Source: Hymenobacter psoromatis
GTDB taxonomy: Bacteria; Bacteroidota; Bacteroidia; Cytophagales; Hymenobacteraceae
NCBI GenBank assembly: GCA_001596155.1
Contig: CP014771.1
Coordinates: 992,001 to 1,056,000, forward strand
Length of the DNA: 64,000 nucleotides
Direction: 5' to 3'
Part shown: one piece after another, positions 9,021-19,524 of the stretch
How the letters are laid out: the number at the start of each line of letters is the position of its first letter
Numbering within the stretch: position 1 is the first letter of the stretch
The notes under the pieces: generated by a model
Seen by the model: only the letters and a program-made list of their open reading frames with translations
Databases searched by the model: none
What the model was told of the DNA's origin: nothing
Translations under genes and position numbers: made by a program

Positions 9021-10835
9021 ATGTTGCATTCCCTACCCGGAACCACGCGCCTTGCCGGCGCGGCGGCGCTTTTATTGCTGGCCGGCTGCGCCAAGGAAGT
9101 CGCCATTCCAAGCACCAGCCCTACCCCCTCCCCTGCCGCCAACGCCACCGCGACCACCGCGAACGGCGTGCTGATGCAGGGCTTTTACTGGGACGTGCCC
9201 CAGACCACCAGCGGCCAGACGTGGTGGCAGGTGCTCGGCGGCAAAGCCAGCGAACTGAAAAGCGCGGGCATCACGGCCCTCTGGCTACCCCCCGCCTACA
9301 AGGGCAGCGGCGCGAACGACGTGGGCTACGGCGTGTATGACCGCTACGACCTGGGCGAGTTCAACCAGAAGGGCACCGTGGCCACGCACTACGGCACACT
9401 GGCGCAGCTGCAAAGCTGCGTCGCGGCCCTGCACGGGCAAGGTGTGCAGGTGTATGAAGACATGGTAATGAACCACTTGACTTCGGCCGATGCGCAGGAG
9501 CAGTTCACGGTGGGCGGCACGAGCTATAACGTGTACACGAGCTTTACCTACCCCGGCCGGGCCAATAAGTACAGCACTTACCAATGGCATTATTATAATT
9601 TCAACGGCACTCAGCAGGCCCCCAACAACGGCTGGTACCAGTGGAATGCCTGGGATTTTCAGCCCTACGCCAACGGCGACGCCTACGACAACCTGCTGGG
9701 CTCGGAAATCCGCTACGCCGACCAGAACCAGGTAAATGAAACCATTAAGTGGGGCAACTGGATGACGACGACGCTGGGCCTCGATGGCTACCGGCTCGAC
9801 GCGACCAAGCACATGCTCACCTCGTTCGTGAATTCGTGGCTGGATAACGTGAAGGGCAGCAGCGGCCGCTTCGCGGTGAGCGAGGCGTGGTTCCGCAACC
9901 TGAGCGACCTCAACAACTACGCCGCGGCCACGGGCGGCCGCACGAGCTTGTTCGACGTGCCGCTGCACTACACTTTTGCCGATATGAGCAACGGCAACGG
10001 CACCTGGGACATGCGGGGGCTACAGTTCGCGGGCTTCACGGAGGCCAACGGCGCGCTGTCGGTTTCGTTTGTGGACAACCACGACACCGACCAGACGGGC
10101 GGCGCGCTCTATTCGCCGGTGGCCAACCTCAAGCTGCTGGCCTATAGCTACATCCTGACCCGCGAGAAGGGCTACCCCTGCGTATTCTACAAAGACTACT
10201 ACAACTACGGTCTGGGCGCGCAGATTAAAACGCTCATCGGCATCCGGCAGGCGCACGGCTTTGGCTCGGGCTACGAGTACACCAGCGCCGACGATGCCGA
10301 CGTGTATGCCTACTCGCGGGCCGGCGACGCGGGCCACACCGGCCTGCTGGAGCTGCTCAACGACGGCAGCAATGCCGCCAGCAAATCCCTCGCTACCCCC
10401 TTCAAAAACGCCATCCTCACCGACCTCACCGGCAACACCACCGGCACCGTCACCACCGACGCCAACGGCCTCGGCACCTTCCCCGTGAATGCCCGCTCGT
10501 ATGCCGTGTGGGTACCCGGCGGCAGCGGCACGGGCACCACCGGCACCACTTCGGTAACGTTCACTATTAATTACAGCAACACCGTAAGCGGCCAGAACCT
10601 GTACCTGGTGGGCAGCACCGCGCAGCTGGGCTCCTGGAACACGGCCAACGCCCTTCAGCTCAGCGGCGCGGCCTACCCCAACTGGACCGTGACCGTGCCC
10701 CTGACCACTGGTACTAACGTGCTGTACAAGTACTTCCGCCGGGATGGCTCGGGGAATATTCTGTGGGAAAACGACCCCAATAACTCGCTTACGCCCAGCA
10801 GCAGCACGCAGAGCGTGACCGATACCTGGCACTAA
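9021..10835 (+). CDS. Alpha-amylase lipoprotein, GH13 with C-terminal CBM20
   Basis: A secreted starch-hydrolysing enzyme. The start is ATG 9021. It is followed by a lipoprotein signal peptide with lipobox LLAGC, so the protein is anchored to the envelope. After a Pro/Ser/Thr linker comes the GH13 barrel: QGFYWD, then nucleophile Asp260 in GYRLDATKH, acid Glu288 in VSEAWF, and transition-state Asp355 in FVDNHDTD. Spacing and the short B domain resemble the GH13_5 bacterial liquefying type. Residues ~510-604 (FTINYSNTVSGQNLYLVGS...LGSWN) are a CBM20 starch-binding domain with a typical YKYFRRDGSGNILWENDPN end. No SusCD-like genes are adjacent. A LacI-type palindrome lies upstream. Confidence 0.95.
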   Translation: MLHSLPGTTRLAGAAALLLLAGCAKEVAIPSTSPTPSPAANATATTANGVLMQGFYWDVPQTTSGQTWWQVLGGKASELKSAGITALWLPPAYKGSGANDVGYGVYDRYDLGEFNQKGTVATHYGTLAQLQSCVAALHGQGVQVYEDMVMNHLTSADAQEQFTVGGTSYNVYTSFTYPGRANKYSTYQWHYYNFNGTQQAPNNGWYQWNAWDFQPYANGDAYDNLLGSEIRYADQNQVNETIKWGNWMTTTLGLDGYRLDATKHMLTSFVNSWLDNVKGSSGRFAVSEAWFRNLSDLNNYAAATGGRTSLFDVPLHYTFADMSNGNGTWDMRGLQFAGFTEANGALSVSFVDNHDTDQTGGALYSPVANLKLLAYSYILTREKGYPCVFYKDYYNYGLGAQIKTLIGIRQAHGFGSGYEYTSADDADVYAYSRAGDAGHTGLLELLNDGSNAASKSLATPFKNAILTDLTGNTTGTVTTDANGLGTFPVNARSYAVWVPGGSGTGTTGTTSVTFTINYSNTVSGQNLYLVGSTAQLGSWNTANALQLSGAAYPNWTVTVPLTTGTNVLYKYFRRDGSGNILWENDPNNSLTPSSSTQSVTDTWH

Positions 10836-10899
10836 CCGCGCCGGTAGCTTCCGCGTTTCTTCCGCGCCCTTCGCGGGCAATTTCGTCCGCGCCATCCCC

Positions 10900-10930
10900 A
10901 AAGCCTGCCGCTAACCCGGCAGGCTTTTTT
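10900..10930 (+). terminator. Terminator after alpha-amylase
   Basis: Hairpin AAAGCCTGCCG / CGGCAGGCTTTTTT with a CTAACC loop, ending in a T run, 65 bases after the amylase stop. Confidence 0.85.
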
Positions 10931-10997
10931 GCCTTGAAATCCTCCCTATCGCAGTCGGCACCGTAAGATTAAGCTCGCTCATTTTTTCCTACCCCCC

Positions 10998-12407
10998 ATG
11001 CCGACTCCCACCCGCCTCGAACACGATTTCCTGGGCGAACTGCCCATTCCGAACGACGCCTACTATGGAATTCAGACCCTGCGGGCGCTGGAAAACTTTC
11101 ATATCACCGGCATTCCGATTAAAGTCGAGCCGTTGTTCGTGCAGGCGCTGGCCTTCGTGAAAAAAGGCGCGGCGCTGACCAATAAGGAGTTGGGTGTACT
11201 CGACCCCCGCATTGCCGACTACATCGCGCAAGCCTGCGACCGCGTGGCCAGCGGTGAGTTCGACAATCAGTTTCTGACCGACATGATTCAGGGCGGGGCC
11301 GGCACGTCGGTGAATATGAACGCCAACGAAGTAATCGCCAACGTGGCCCTGGAAATGATGGGCCACCAAAAAGGCGAGTACCAGTACTGCCACCCCAACA
11401 ACCACGTAAACTGTTCGCAATCAACCAACGACGCCTACCCCACCGCTTTTCGCATAGCGCTGAATAATAAGCTGGCCGGCTACCGCGACACGCTCTCGCA
11501 GCTGGCCGACGCGTTTTTTGCCAAGGGCCAGGAGTTTGAGAACGTGCTCAAGATGGGCCGCACCCAACTCCAGGATGCCGTGCCAATGAGCATGGGCGAC
11601 GAGTTCAACGCTTTTGCCACCAACCTGCGCGAAGAGCTGCTGCGCATTGACGACTCGCGCCGGCTCATCGCTGAAATCAACATGGGGGCCACCGCTATTG
11701 GCACCGGCATCAACACGCCGCCCGGCTACGCGGGCCTCGTAACCAAGCACTTGCGCACCATCACGGGCCTCGACCTGAGCCTGGCCGGCGACCTCATTGA
11801 GGCCACTTACGACACCGGCGCTTACGTGCAGCTCTCGGGCGTGCTCAAGCGCACGGCCGTGAAGCTGAGCAAGATATGCAACGACCTGCGCCTGCTCAGC
11901 AGCGGCCCGCGCTGCGGCATTAATGAAATCAACCTACCCGCCTTGCAGCCCGGCAGTAGCATCATGCCCGGCAAAGTGAACCCGGTGGTGCCCGAAGTGG
12001 TGAACCAAACGGCCTTCTACGTCATCGGTGCCGACCTCACCGTGACGATGGCCGCCGAGGCCGGCCAGCTGCAACTCAATGTGATGGAACCGGTTATCTC
12101 GTTCGCGCTCTTCACCAGCATCTCCTACATGACTAATGCCTGCCGCACGCTGCGCGAAAAGTGCGTGCTCGGCATCACCGCCAACGTCGAGCACGCCGCC
12201 AACCTGGTTTACAATAGCATCGGTATCGTAACCCAGCTCAACCCCGTGCTCGGCTACGAAACCAGCGCCAGCATCGCCAAGGAGGCGCTGGCCACCGGCA
12301 AATCAGTCCACGACATCGCTGTGACCGAGCGCCAGTTGCTGAGTCAGGAAAAATGGGACGAGATTTTCACGTTTGAAAACCTCATTCGGCCGGTATTTAT
12401 ACAGTAG
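10998..12407 (+). CDS. aspA: Aspartate ammonia-lyase
   Basis: Reversibly deaminates aspartate to fumarate and ammonia. 469 residues, the normal length. It has the fumarase/aspartase superfamily signature SSIMPGKVNPVVPE (about residues 317-330), the GRTQLQDAVP substrate-loop segment, the NCSQSTND segment and an N-terminal HDFLGELPIPNDAYYG-like aspartase opening. ATG 10998 fits this opening. It stands as a single gene between the amylase terminator and a palindromic repeat. Confidence 0.95.
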   Translation: MPTPTRLEHDFLGELPIPNDAYYGIQTLRALENFHITGIPIKVEPLFVQALAFVKKGAALTNKELGVLDPRIADYIAQACDRVASGEFDNQFLTDMIQGGAGTSVNMNANEVIANVALEMMGHQKGEYQYCHPNNHVNCSQSTNDAYPTAFRIALNNKLAGYRDTLSQLADAFFAKGQEFENVLKMGRTQLQDAVPMSMGDEFNAFATNLREELLRIDDSRRLIAEINMGATAIGTGINTPPGYAGLVTKHLRTITGLDLSLAGDLIEATYDTGAYVQLSGVLKRTAVKLSKICNDLRLLSSGPRCGINEINLPALQPGSSIMPGKVNPVVPEVVNQTAFYVIGADLTVTMAAEAGQLQLNVMEPVISFALFTSISYMTNACRTLREKCVLGITANVEHAANLVYNSIGIVTQLNPVLGYETSASIAKEALATGKSVHDIAVTERQLLSQEKWDEIFTFENLIRPVFIQ

Positions 12408-12416
12408 CCTGCTCTC

Positions 12417-12530
12417 TGTCATTGCGAGCGTAACGAAGTGGAGCGCGGCAATCTTTCCTTCACGTCAGAATTGCTATCCCAACGACAAAGGAAAGATTGC
12501 CGCGCTCCGCTTTGCTACGCTTGCAATGAT
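12417..12530. repeat. GTCATTGCGAGCG palindrome (family C)
   Basis: The left arm TGTCATTGCGAGCGTAACGA ... GCGCGGCAATCTTTCC is mirrored by GGAAAGATTGCCGCGCTCCG ... CGCTTGCAATGATA. It lies between convergent aspA and the DUF3109 gene. Related copies are at 22921, 25819 and 46506. Confidence 0.85.
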
Positions 12531-12543
12531 AAATGACTGATAG

Positions 12544-13116
12544 TTAAGATATTGTTGGGTTTTCAATCTCCCGGGCCAGCTCGGCGTACCATGCTGCGCC
12601 ATATTTGCGTTCAAGTGGCTCCTGCAAAAACTTATACACCGGCACGCCCAGCTTGGCCCCAAACGAGCAGGCCGGCGAGCAGATGTCCCAGCGGTCGTAG
12701 TTGAGGGCCTCAAAACCTTCGTATTTCGTGACGCGGATGGGATATAAGTGGCAGCTAATCGGCTTCTTGAAGGTTGTAGCCCCCGCCAAGTGCGCCTGCT
12801 CGATGCCGCATTTCAGGATGCCGCGCTCGTCGTAAAGCGCGTAAGCGCATTCCCGGTCGTTGATGGTCGTGGTGCTATAATCGCCCTCCCAGTCTTCGAT
12901 GTAAAGACCTTGGGTCGCAATGGCTTGCTTGCCGGCTTCGGTCAGGAAAGGCTCAATTTTCGGGTATTCGCTCTTCAATATTTCCAGCTCTTCCAGCTCC
13001 AGGGGCGCGCCGAGGTCGCCTTCCACGCAACAGGCCCCTTTGCAGGCATCGAGGTTGCAGACGAAGAAGTTCTCGGCCACATCGTCGGAGATAACGGTAT
13101 TCTGGATGACAATCAT
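12544..13116 (-). CDS. DUF3109 family protein (cysteine-rich, putative metal-binding)
   Basis: A 190-residue protein of unknown function found mainly in Bacteroidota. It has a Cys cluster near the N-terminus ([16 protein letters not shown]), a later Cys in [24 protein letters not shown] and WDICSPAC. This pattern is like the YkgJ-type Cys-rich zinc or iron-sulfur binding proteins. ATG 13116 ([13 protein letters not shown]) is chosen because the family starts there. It is divergent from pcrA. Confidence 0.85.
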   Translation of the reverse strand: MIVIQNTVISDDVAENFFVCNLDACKGACCVEGDLGAPLELEELEILKSEYPKIEPFLTEAGKQAIATQGLYIEDWEGDYSTTTINDRECAYALYDERGILKCGIEQAHLAGATTFKKPISCHLYPIRVTKYEGFEALNYDRWDICSPACSFGAKLGVPVYKFLQEPLERKYGAAWYAELAREIENPTIS

Positions 13117-13225
13117 GGGATAGGGCGAATTTATCGGTGCTGAAATACGGTTAGCAAAGGACCACCAGGTGGTAGTTCTGCCTAAAAACGGTAGCACAAA
13201 GATACCGCCCTACCCCCCTCCAACT

Positions 13226-13257
13226 TATCTTTGTCAGCTAGCCGCCTTCGGGGCGGC
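13226..13257 (+). promoter_or_regulatory. Putative promoter and leader hairpin of pcrA
   Basis: TATCTTTG (13226-13233) fits the Bacteroidota TAnnTTTG -7 element. It is followed by a small GC hairpin, GCCGCC-TTCGG-GGCGGC, just before the ATG at 13266. A clear -33 TTTG is not visible. Confidence 0.35.
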
Positions 13258-13265
13258 CTTTTCGT

Positions 13266-15512
<2,247 letters not shown>

Positions 15513-15515
15513 TTT

Positions 15516-15583
15516 TTTCGCACAGAGTTCACGGAGTTTCACAGAGTTTTTACTCCGCGTAATTCTGTGAACTCTGTGCGAAA
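15516..15583. repeat. CACAGAGTTCAC inverted repeat
   Basis: Arms TTTCGCACAGAGTTCAC and GTGAACTCTGTGCGAAA are perfectly complementary over 17 bases, with a partly repeated interior (GGAGTTTCACAGAG). It lies between pcrA and the DUF4290 gene and may act as a transcriptional hairpin. Confidence 0.8.
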
Positions 15584-15598
15584 TACTCTGACCTACAC

Positions 15599-16351
15599 AT
15601 GACTCCTACCCCCCCCCTGCCCTTCCATCTGCAATTGCTGGTGCGCGAATATGGGCAAAGCACTTACCAGCTCATTCAGGGCCTGGCTCAGATTGAGGAC
15701 GTGGCCGAGCGCACGCGCCGCGCTGCCGGCATTGTGCAACTCATGCTGCGCCTGCGGCCCAGCCTACGCGACGTGCCCGAGATTCAGACGCGCCTCTGGA
15801 ACCACCTGCACGCGCTGGCCGGCACCGACGTGGCCCTCGACGCGCCCGTGCCCCTGGCACCACCGCGCCTGTATCAGGCCAAGCCTCAGCGCCTGGAATA
15901 TCCGCGCCAGGCACCCAAGCTCAAAGCCTACGGCCGGGGCATTGAGGCCCTCATTGCCAAGGCATTGACCTTGACCGACGCGACCGAGCGCGAACAGGCG
16001 GCGGCGCAGATTGGCCGCACGATGAAGTTCTTGTACCGCCAGCATAACAAGGAAAACGCCAAGGACGTGACCATCATTCGGCACCTGAGCGAGCTATCGG
16101 GCGGGCAGCTGAAGCTGGACGCGCAGGTGGTGGCCGACCAAGAACTATTTGAATTGGCAGCGCTGCCGGCCACGGCCCCCGCCCCTACCCCCCGCGCCAG
16201 TGGCCAAAGCAGCAGCCGCGACGCCCGCGACCGTCGCATCGACCGGCCCGAGGGCAGCACGAGCTTCGGCAACGGTGGTGGCAACGGGAAAAAGCGCGAT
16301 AAAAAGCGCGGCAAGAAATTTCGCTCCGAGCCTCAGCAGCCACCGCAGTAG
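15599..16351 (+). CDS. DUF4290 domain-containing protein
   Basis: A 250-residue cytosolic protein. Residues ~5-190 form the DUF4290 domain (LLVREYGQSTYQLIQGLAQIED, then LWNHLHALAG, YGRGIEALI, MKFLYRQHNKENAKD). The tail is basic and Gly/Arg/Lys-rich (KKRDKKRGKKFRSE) and may bind nucleic acid. Function is unknown. In Bacteroidota this family sits directly upstream of murA, exactly as here, so a link to envelope or ribosome-related control is inferred from context only. Confidence 0.88.
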   Translation: MTPTPPLPFHLQLLVREYGQSTYQLIQGLAQIEDVAERTRRAAGIVQLMLRLRPSLRDVPEIQTRLWNHLHALAGTDVALDAPVPLAPPRLYQAKPQRLEYPRQAPKLKAYGRGIEALIAKALTLTDATEREQAAAQIGRTMKFLYRQHNKENAKDVTIIRHLSELSGGQLKLDAQVVADQELFELAALPATAPAPTPRASGQSSSRDARDRRIDRPEGSTSFGNGGGNGKKRDKKRGKKFRSEPQQPPQ

Positions 16352-16367
16352 CTTATTTTGAGCTGCT

Positions 16368-16427
16368 AGCTGTTGGCTTTTTTAGCGGCGGCAAAACATT
16401 AATCAGAAATCAAAAAAGCTAACAGCT
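16368..16427 (+). promoter_or_regulatory. Inverted repeat immediately upstream of murA
   Basis: AGCTGTTGGCTTTTTT and AAAAAAGCTAACAGCT pair with one mismatch across a ~28-base loop. The structure ends 10 bases before the murA ATG and could terminate, attenuate or shield initiation. It may also be just another copy of a low-complexity intergenic repeat. Confidence 0.45.
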
Positions 16428-16436
16428 CAAAAAAAA

Positions 16437-17744
16437 ATGGCTGCATTTGAAGTGCGTGGCGGGCGGAAGCTCCACGGAGAAATTGTTCCACAAGGAGCTA
16501 AGAATGAGGCGCTCCAGATTCTGTGTGCGGTGCTGCTCAGCGCCGAGCCGGTTACCATCAGCAACGTGCCCAATATTCGGGACGTGAATAAGCTCATTGA
16601 GTTGCTGCGCGACATGGGCGTGAAAGTGGGCCGCCTGGCCCCCGACACCTACCGGTTTCAGGCCGAAGATGTGCGCCTCGACTACCTCGATACGCCCGAA
16701 TTCGTGGCCCAGGCCCGCGAGCTGCGCGGCTCCGTAATGATACTCGGGCCGCTGCTGGCGCGCTACGGCCGCGCCCAGCTGCCCAAGCCGGGCGGCGACA
16801 AAATTGGCCGCCGGCCCCTCGACACGCACTTTGTGGGGCTCGAAAAGCTCGGTGCTCACCTCACGATGGAAGGCACCGATTTTTACCGCCTGAGCGTACC
16901 CGGCGGCAAGCTGCAAGGCGCCTCGATGCTGCTCGACGAAGCCAGCGTAACCGGCACCGCCAATATCGTGATGGCCGCCGTGCTGGCCGAGGGCACTACT
17001 ACTATCTACAACGCCGCGTGCGAACCCTACTTGCAGCAGCTGTGCCGTATGCTGGTGCGCATGGGCGCTAACATTCAGGGCATTGGCTCCAACCTGCTCA
17101 CGATTGAGGGGGTAGGGAGCCTGGGTGGCACCGAGCACCGCATGCTGCCCGACATGATTGAAATCGGTTCTTTCATCGGCCTGGCGGCCATGACGGGCTC
17201 CGAACTCACCATCAAGGACTGCCAGATTCCAGAGCTGGGTATCATCCCCGATACGTTTCGCAAGCTGGGCATTCAGCTGGAGTTTCGGGGCGATGACATC
17301 TTCGTGCCGGCGCAGGAGCACTATCAGATTGGCACCTACCTCGACGGCTCCATCCTCACGGTGAGCGACCACACTTGGCCGGGCTTCACGCCTGATTTGC
17401 TGAGTATTATTCTCGTAACGGCCACGCAGGCCCGCGGCACGGTGCTCATTCACCAGAAGATGTTTGAGTCGCGCCTGTTCTTCGTGGACAAGCTCATCGA
17501 CATGGGCGCGCAAATTATTCTCTGCGACCCGCACCGCGCCACGGTTATCGGCCTCGACCGCCACAAGCAGCTGAACGGTATTACTATGTCGTCGCCCGAT
17601 ATTCGGGCGGGGGTAGCGCTGCTCATCGCCGCCCTCAGCGCCGAGGGCACCAGCAAAATCCTCAACGTGGAGCAGATTGACCGCGGCTACCAGAACATCG
17701 ACGAGCGCCTGAACGCGCTCGGGGCCGATATCCGGCGCGTGTAG
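16437..17744 (+). CDS. murA: UDP-N-acetylglucosamine 1-carboxyvinyltransferase
   Basis: First committed step of peptidoglycan synthesis: transfer of enolpyruvate from PEP to UDP-GlcNAc. 435 residues, with the EPSP-synthase-like two-domain fold. Motifs: FEVRGGRKLHGEIVPQGAKNEALQ at the N-terminus (substrate Lys-Asn), LRGSVMILGPLLARYGRA and PGGDKIGRRPLDTH. The usual active-site loop Cys position falls in the GRAQLPKPGGDKIG segment, where I see no Cys. Asp replaces it in some fosfomycin-insensitive MurA, so this should be checked by alignment. It follows DUF4290 and ends at a strong terminator. Confidence 0.94.
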   Translation: MAAFEVRGGRKLHGEIVPQGAKNEALQILCAVLLSAEPVTISNVPNIRDVNKLIELLRDMGVKVGRLAPDTYRFQAEDVRLDYLDTPEFVAQARELRGSVMILGPLLARYGRAQLPKPGGDKIGRRPLDTHFVGLEKLGAHLTMEGTDFYRLSVPGGKLQGASMLLDEASVTGTANIVMAAVLAEGTTTIYNAACEPYLQQLCRMLVRMGANIQGIGSNLLTIEGVGSLGGTEHRMLPDMIEIGSFIGLAAMTGSELTIKDCQIPELGIIPDTFRKLGIQLEFRGDDIFVPAQEHYQIGTYLDGSILTVSDHTWPGFTPDLLSIILVTATQARGTVLIHQKMFESRLFFVDKLIDMGAQIILCDPHRATVIGLDRHKQLNGITMSSPDIRAGVALLIAALSAEGTSKILNVEQIDRGYQNIDERLNALGADIRRV

Positions 17745-17761
17745 CGCAGCATAGCTTAACC

Positions 17762-17800
17762 AAAAAAAGGCCCGCGGTTGCAACCGCGGGCCTTTTTTTT
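17762..17800 (+). terminator. Strong bidirectional terminator between murA and the holin-like gene
   Basis: AAAAAAAGGCCCGCGGTTG pairs perfectly with CAACCGCGGGCCTTTTTTTT. A and T runs on both sides let it serve both convergent genes. Confidence 0.92.
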
Positions 17801-17824
17801 ATTGGCTGAGAGTAGCCGGGTAAG

Positions 17825-18163
17825 CTAGTCGATTACCATGTCTATTACCGTTGTTACCAGCGACAGGGCCAGGCTGAAAATCAGCGTGCTCACCAAGCCA
17901 GTCACGGAAAAGCTACTCATTAGAAAGTCGGCCAGCTTGACGATGATAACGTTGATAACCAGCAGGAAAAGTCCCAGCGTGAGGACCGTAATAGGGAAGC
18001 CGATTATCTTGAGAATTGGTTTCACCGTGGCATTTAGCAGGCCCATCACGATGACCAGAATGGCCGCGCTACCCACGCCATCGAGGCGCACGTTGGGGAG
18101 CACCTGCGCCAGGCCATAGGTTAGGACAGCCGTAAGAATAAATTTGATAAGAATTTTACCCAT
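17825..18163 (-). CDS. Phage holin family (PF04020-like) small membrane protein
   Basis: 112 residues with four hydrophobic segments and the family core NATVKPILKIIGFPITVLTLGLF. Despite the name, these are chromosomal inner-membrane proteins of unknown function, widespread and not proof of a prophage. It has no phage neighbours. The start ATG 18163 gives MGKILIKFILTAVLTYGLA. Confidence 0.88.
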   Translation of the reverse strand: MGKILIKFILTAVLTYGLAQVLPNVRLDGVGSAAILVIVMGLLNATVKPILKIIGFPITVLTLGLFLLVINVIIVKLADFLMSSFSVTGLVSTLIFSLALSLVTTVIDMVID

Positions 18164-18382
18164 TTTTATTGTATTGATTTGCTGATTAAGTAGTCAATCG
18201 AAATTGATTTCACCTTTTATTCTGACCTAATTCAGGATTTTTGTCAGTAACGTCGCCAGTAGGTCGTGGGTCAAGTAGTCTGGCAAAATTAAACAAATTA
18301 TCAGAACGTCCTGCTTACTTGATGTCCGCTGTCTAAGTACTCGGCAGTAAATAGTTTATGTTACGTTGATTAGTTTTGCACC

Positions 18383-18802
18383 ATGTCAAGAGTCAACACC
18401 CCCTTATTGAGTGAATCCGCTAAATCAGTATTGGAACAAGGCGCAAGAACGGGAAAAACACCCTGTTTTCGAACCAGATGCGAAGTAATTTTGCTAAAAG
18501 CGATGGGTCTTACTTCGGAGGAAGTAGGTAAGTTTACGGCGATGACTTATGTGAGTGTGAATGCATGGACAAAACGTTATAAAGAGGCAGGTATTGACGG
18601 GCTGAAAACAAAGCCTGGACGCGGGCGCAAAGCCCTCTTAGCTGTTGAGACAGCTAAAGAATCTATTTTAGAAGCTATTAAAGCAAACAGACAACGTACC
18701 CAAACGGCCAAAGCGGAATGGGAACAGGAAACGAACAAGTCGGTTAGTCTACGCACATGCAAAGCTTTTTTAAAAGTCTTGGCGGACGATATAAACGCAT
18801 AA
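18383..18802 (+). CDS. IS630 transposase, first frame (helix-turn-helix part)
   Basis: 139 residues ending at a TAA inside the second frame. It contains the winged-helix/HTH DNA-binding half: RTRCEVILLKAMGLTSEEVG, VNAWTKRYKEAGIDGLKTKPGRG, then KAEWEQETNKSVSLRTCKAFL. A -1 shift at TTTTTTA (18766) would join it to the second frame and give ~340 residues, the normal size for the family. Confidence 0.85.
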   Translation: MSRVNTPLLSESAKSVLEQGARTGKTPCFRTRCEVILLKAMGLTSEEVGKFTAMTYVSVNAWTKRYKEAGIDGLKTKPGRGRKALLAVETAKESILEAIKANRQRTQTAKAEWEQETNKSVSLRTCKAFLKVLADDINA

Positions 18803-19404
18803 GGAAACGGTGCAAAGGGGAACCCTGCCCGGAGATATACGCGCTAAAAAAAGAGCAACTGGCTGAACTAGAGAATCTTTACGAGCAAGGTTTTGTGGAC
18901 TTATTGTACGGAGATGAAAGTCATGTTTGGAGTACGGGTTATGTTCCTTACGGCTGGCAATTTCCGGGAGAAGTGGTTTCAACAGGTGTTGAGAAGGGCT
19001 ATAAAATAAATATCTGGGGACTCCTCAACCGACGCAATGAAACGCATTGGGTAATGACCGAAAAGAATATTAACGCACAGTTCATATTTACGCAATTAGA
19101 AGAGCTATCCTTTCAACTTAAAAAGCCAACGTTCAGTGTATTGGATAATGCAAGTATGCACAAAGCCCAGCTTATCCAACAGCAACTACCCTTTTGGGAA
19201 GAACGAGGCTTGTACCTATTTTACTTACCTACGTATTCACCGCACTTGAATCTGGCGGAAACGCTTTGGCGCAAATTAAAAAAAGAACAGCTTGACCCAG
19301 CTGATTATCATACGAAAGATACCCTGTTCTATGCAGTTAATCGTTGCTTAGCACAAGTAGGAAATTTATGGAAGATAAATTTCTCCAAATTTAACATAAT
19401 CTAA
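18757..19404 (+). CDS. IS630 transposase, second frame (DDE catalytic part)
   Basis: The catalytic RNase H-fold domain. First Asp in LLYGDESHVW, second in VLDNASMHKA, and the Glu in LNLAETLWRKLKKEQ. All three are present, so the element could be active if frames are joined. The ATG at 18757 lies inside the overlap. Translation most likely enters by -1 frameshifting rather than at this ATG. Confidence 0.88.
   Translation: MQSFFKSLGGRYKRIRKRCKGEPCPEIYALKKEQLAELENLYEQGFVDLLYGDESHVWSTGYVPYGWQFPGEVVSTGVEKGYKINIWGLLNRRNETHWVMTEKNINAQFIFTQLEELSFQLKKPTFSVLDNASMHKAQLIQQQLPFWEERGLYLFYLPTYSPHLNLAETLWRKLKKEQLDPADYHTKDTLFYAVNRCLAQVGNLWKINFSKFNII
18766..18772 (+). other. Programmed -1 frameshift site in IS630
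   Basis: In the upstream frame the codons read GCT TTT TTA AAA. T TTT TTA is an X-XXY-YYZ slippery heptamer. Slipping back one base reads TTT TTT AAA and enters the catalytic frame. The overlap is 46 bases. Confidence 0.65.
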
Positions 19405-19447
19405 TTAGCGCCGGCTACTTAATCATCTTTACTACAACCAAACCAAT

Positions 19448-19486
19448 CGTTCAACGATGCGAGCGAGATGCTTCGGCAAGCGGACA
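19448..19486. repeat. Half copy of family B palindrome
   Basis: CGATGCGAGCGAGATGCTTCGGCAAGCGG resembles one arm of the CATTCCGAGCTTGCCGAGG repeats, with TGC instead of TCC as in the copy at 57447. The opposite arm is missing; the IS630 element lies just upstream. Confidence 0.5.
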
Positions 19487-19524
19487 CCAGATGAGCAGGA
19501 CGTTCAATTAGTACCTATTTCTAC

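Larger units (their letters stand above)
18184..19424 (+). mobile_element. IS630-family insertion sequence
   Basis: An AT-rich block in GC-rich surroundings with a two-frame DDE transposase. Candidate ends are the 10-base inverted repeat GATTAAGTAG (18184-18193) and CTACTTAATC (19415-19424), about 200 bases before the first and 10 bases after the second reading frame. The expected TA target duplication is not evident, so the exact ends are tentative. Confidence 0.7.

Noticed and set aside
16419..17783. A 454-residue open frame antisense to murA
   Set aside because: It is the shadow of a GC-rich gene with strong third-position bias. The protein has no domain pattern, while murA on the other strand is unmistakable.
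17825..18163. Prophage or lysis cassette, because of the holin-family protein
   Set aside because: The family is a common chromosomal membrane protein and no phage genes surround it.
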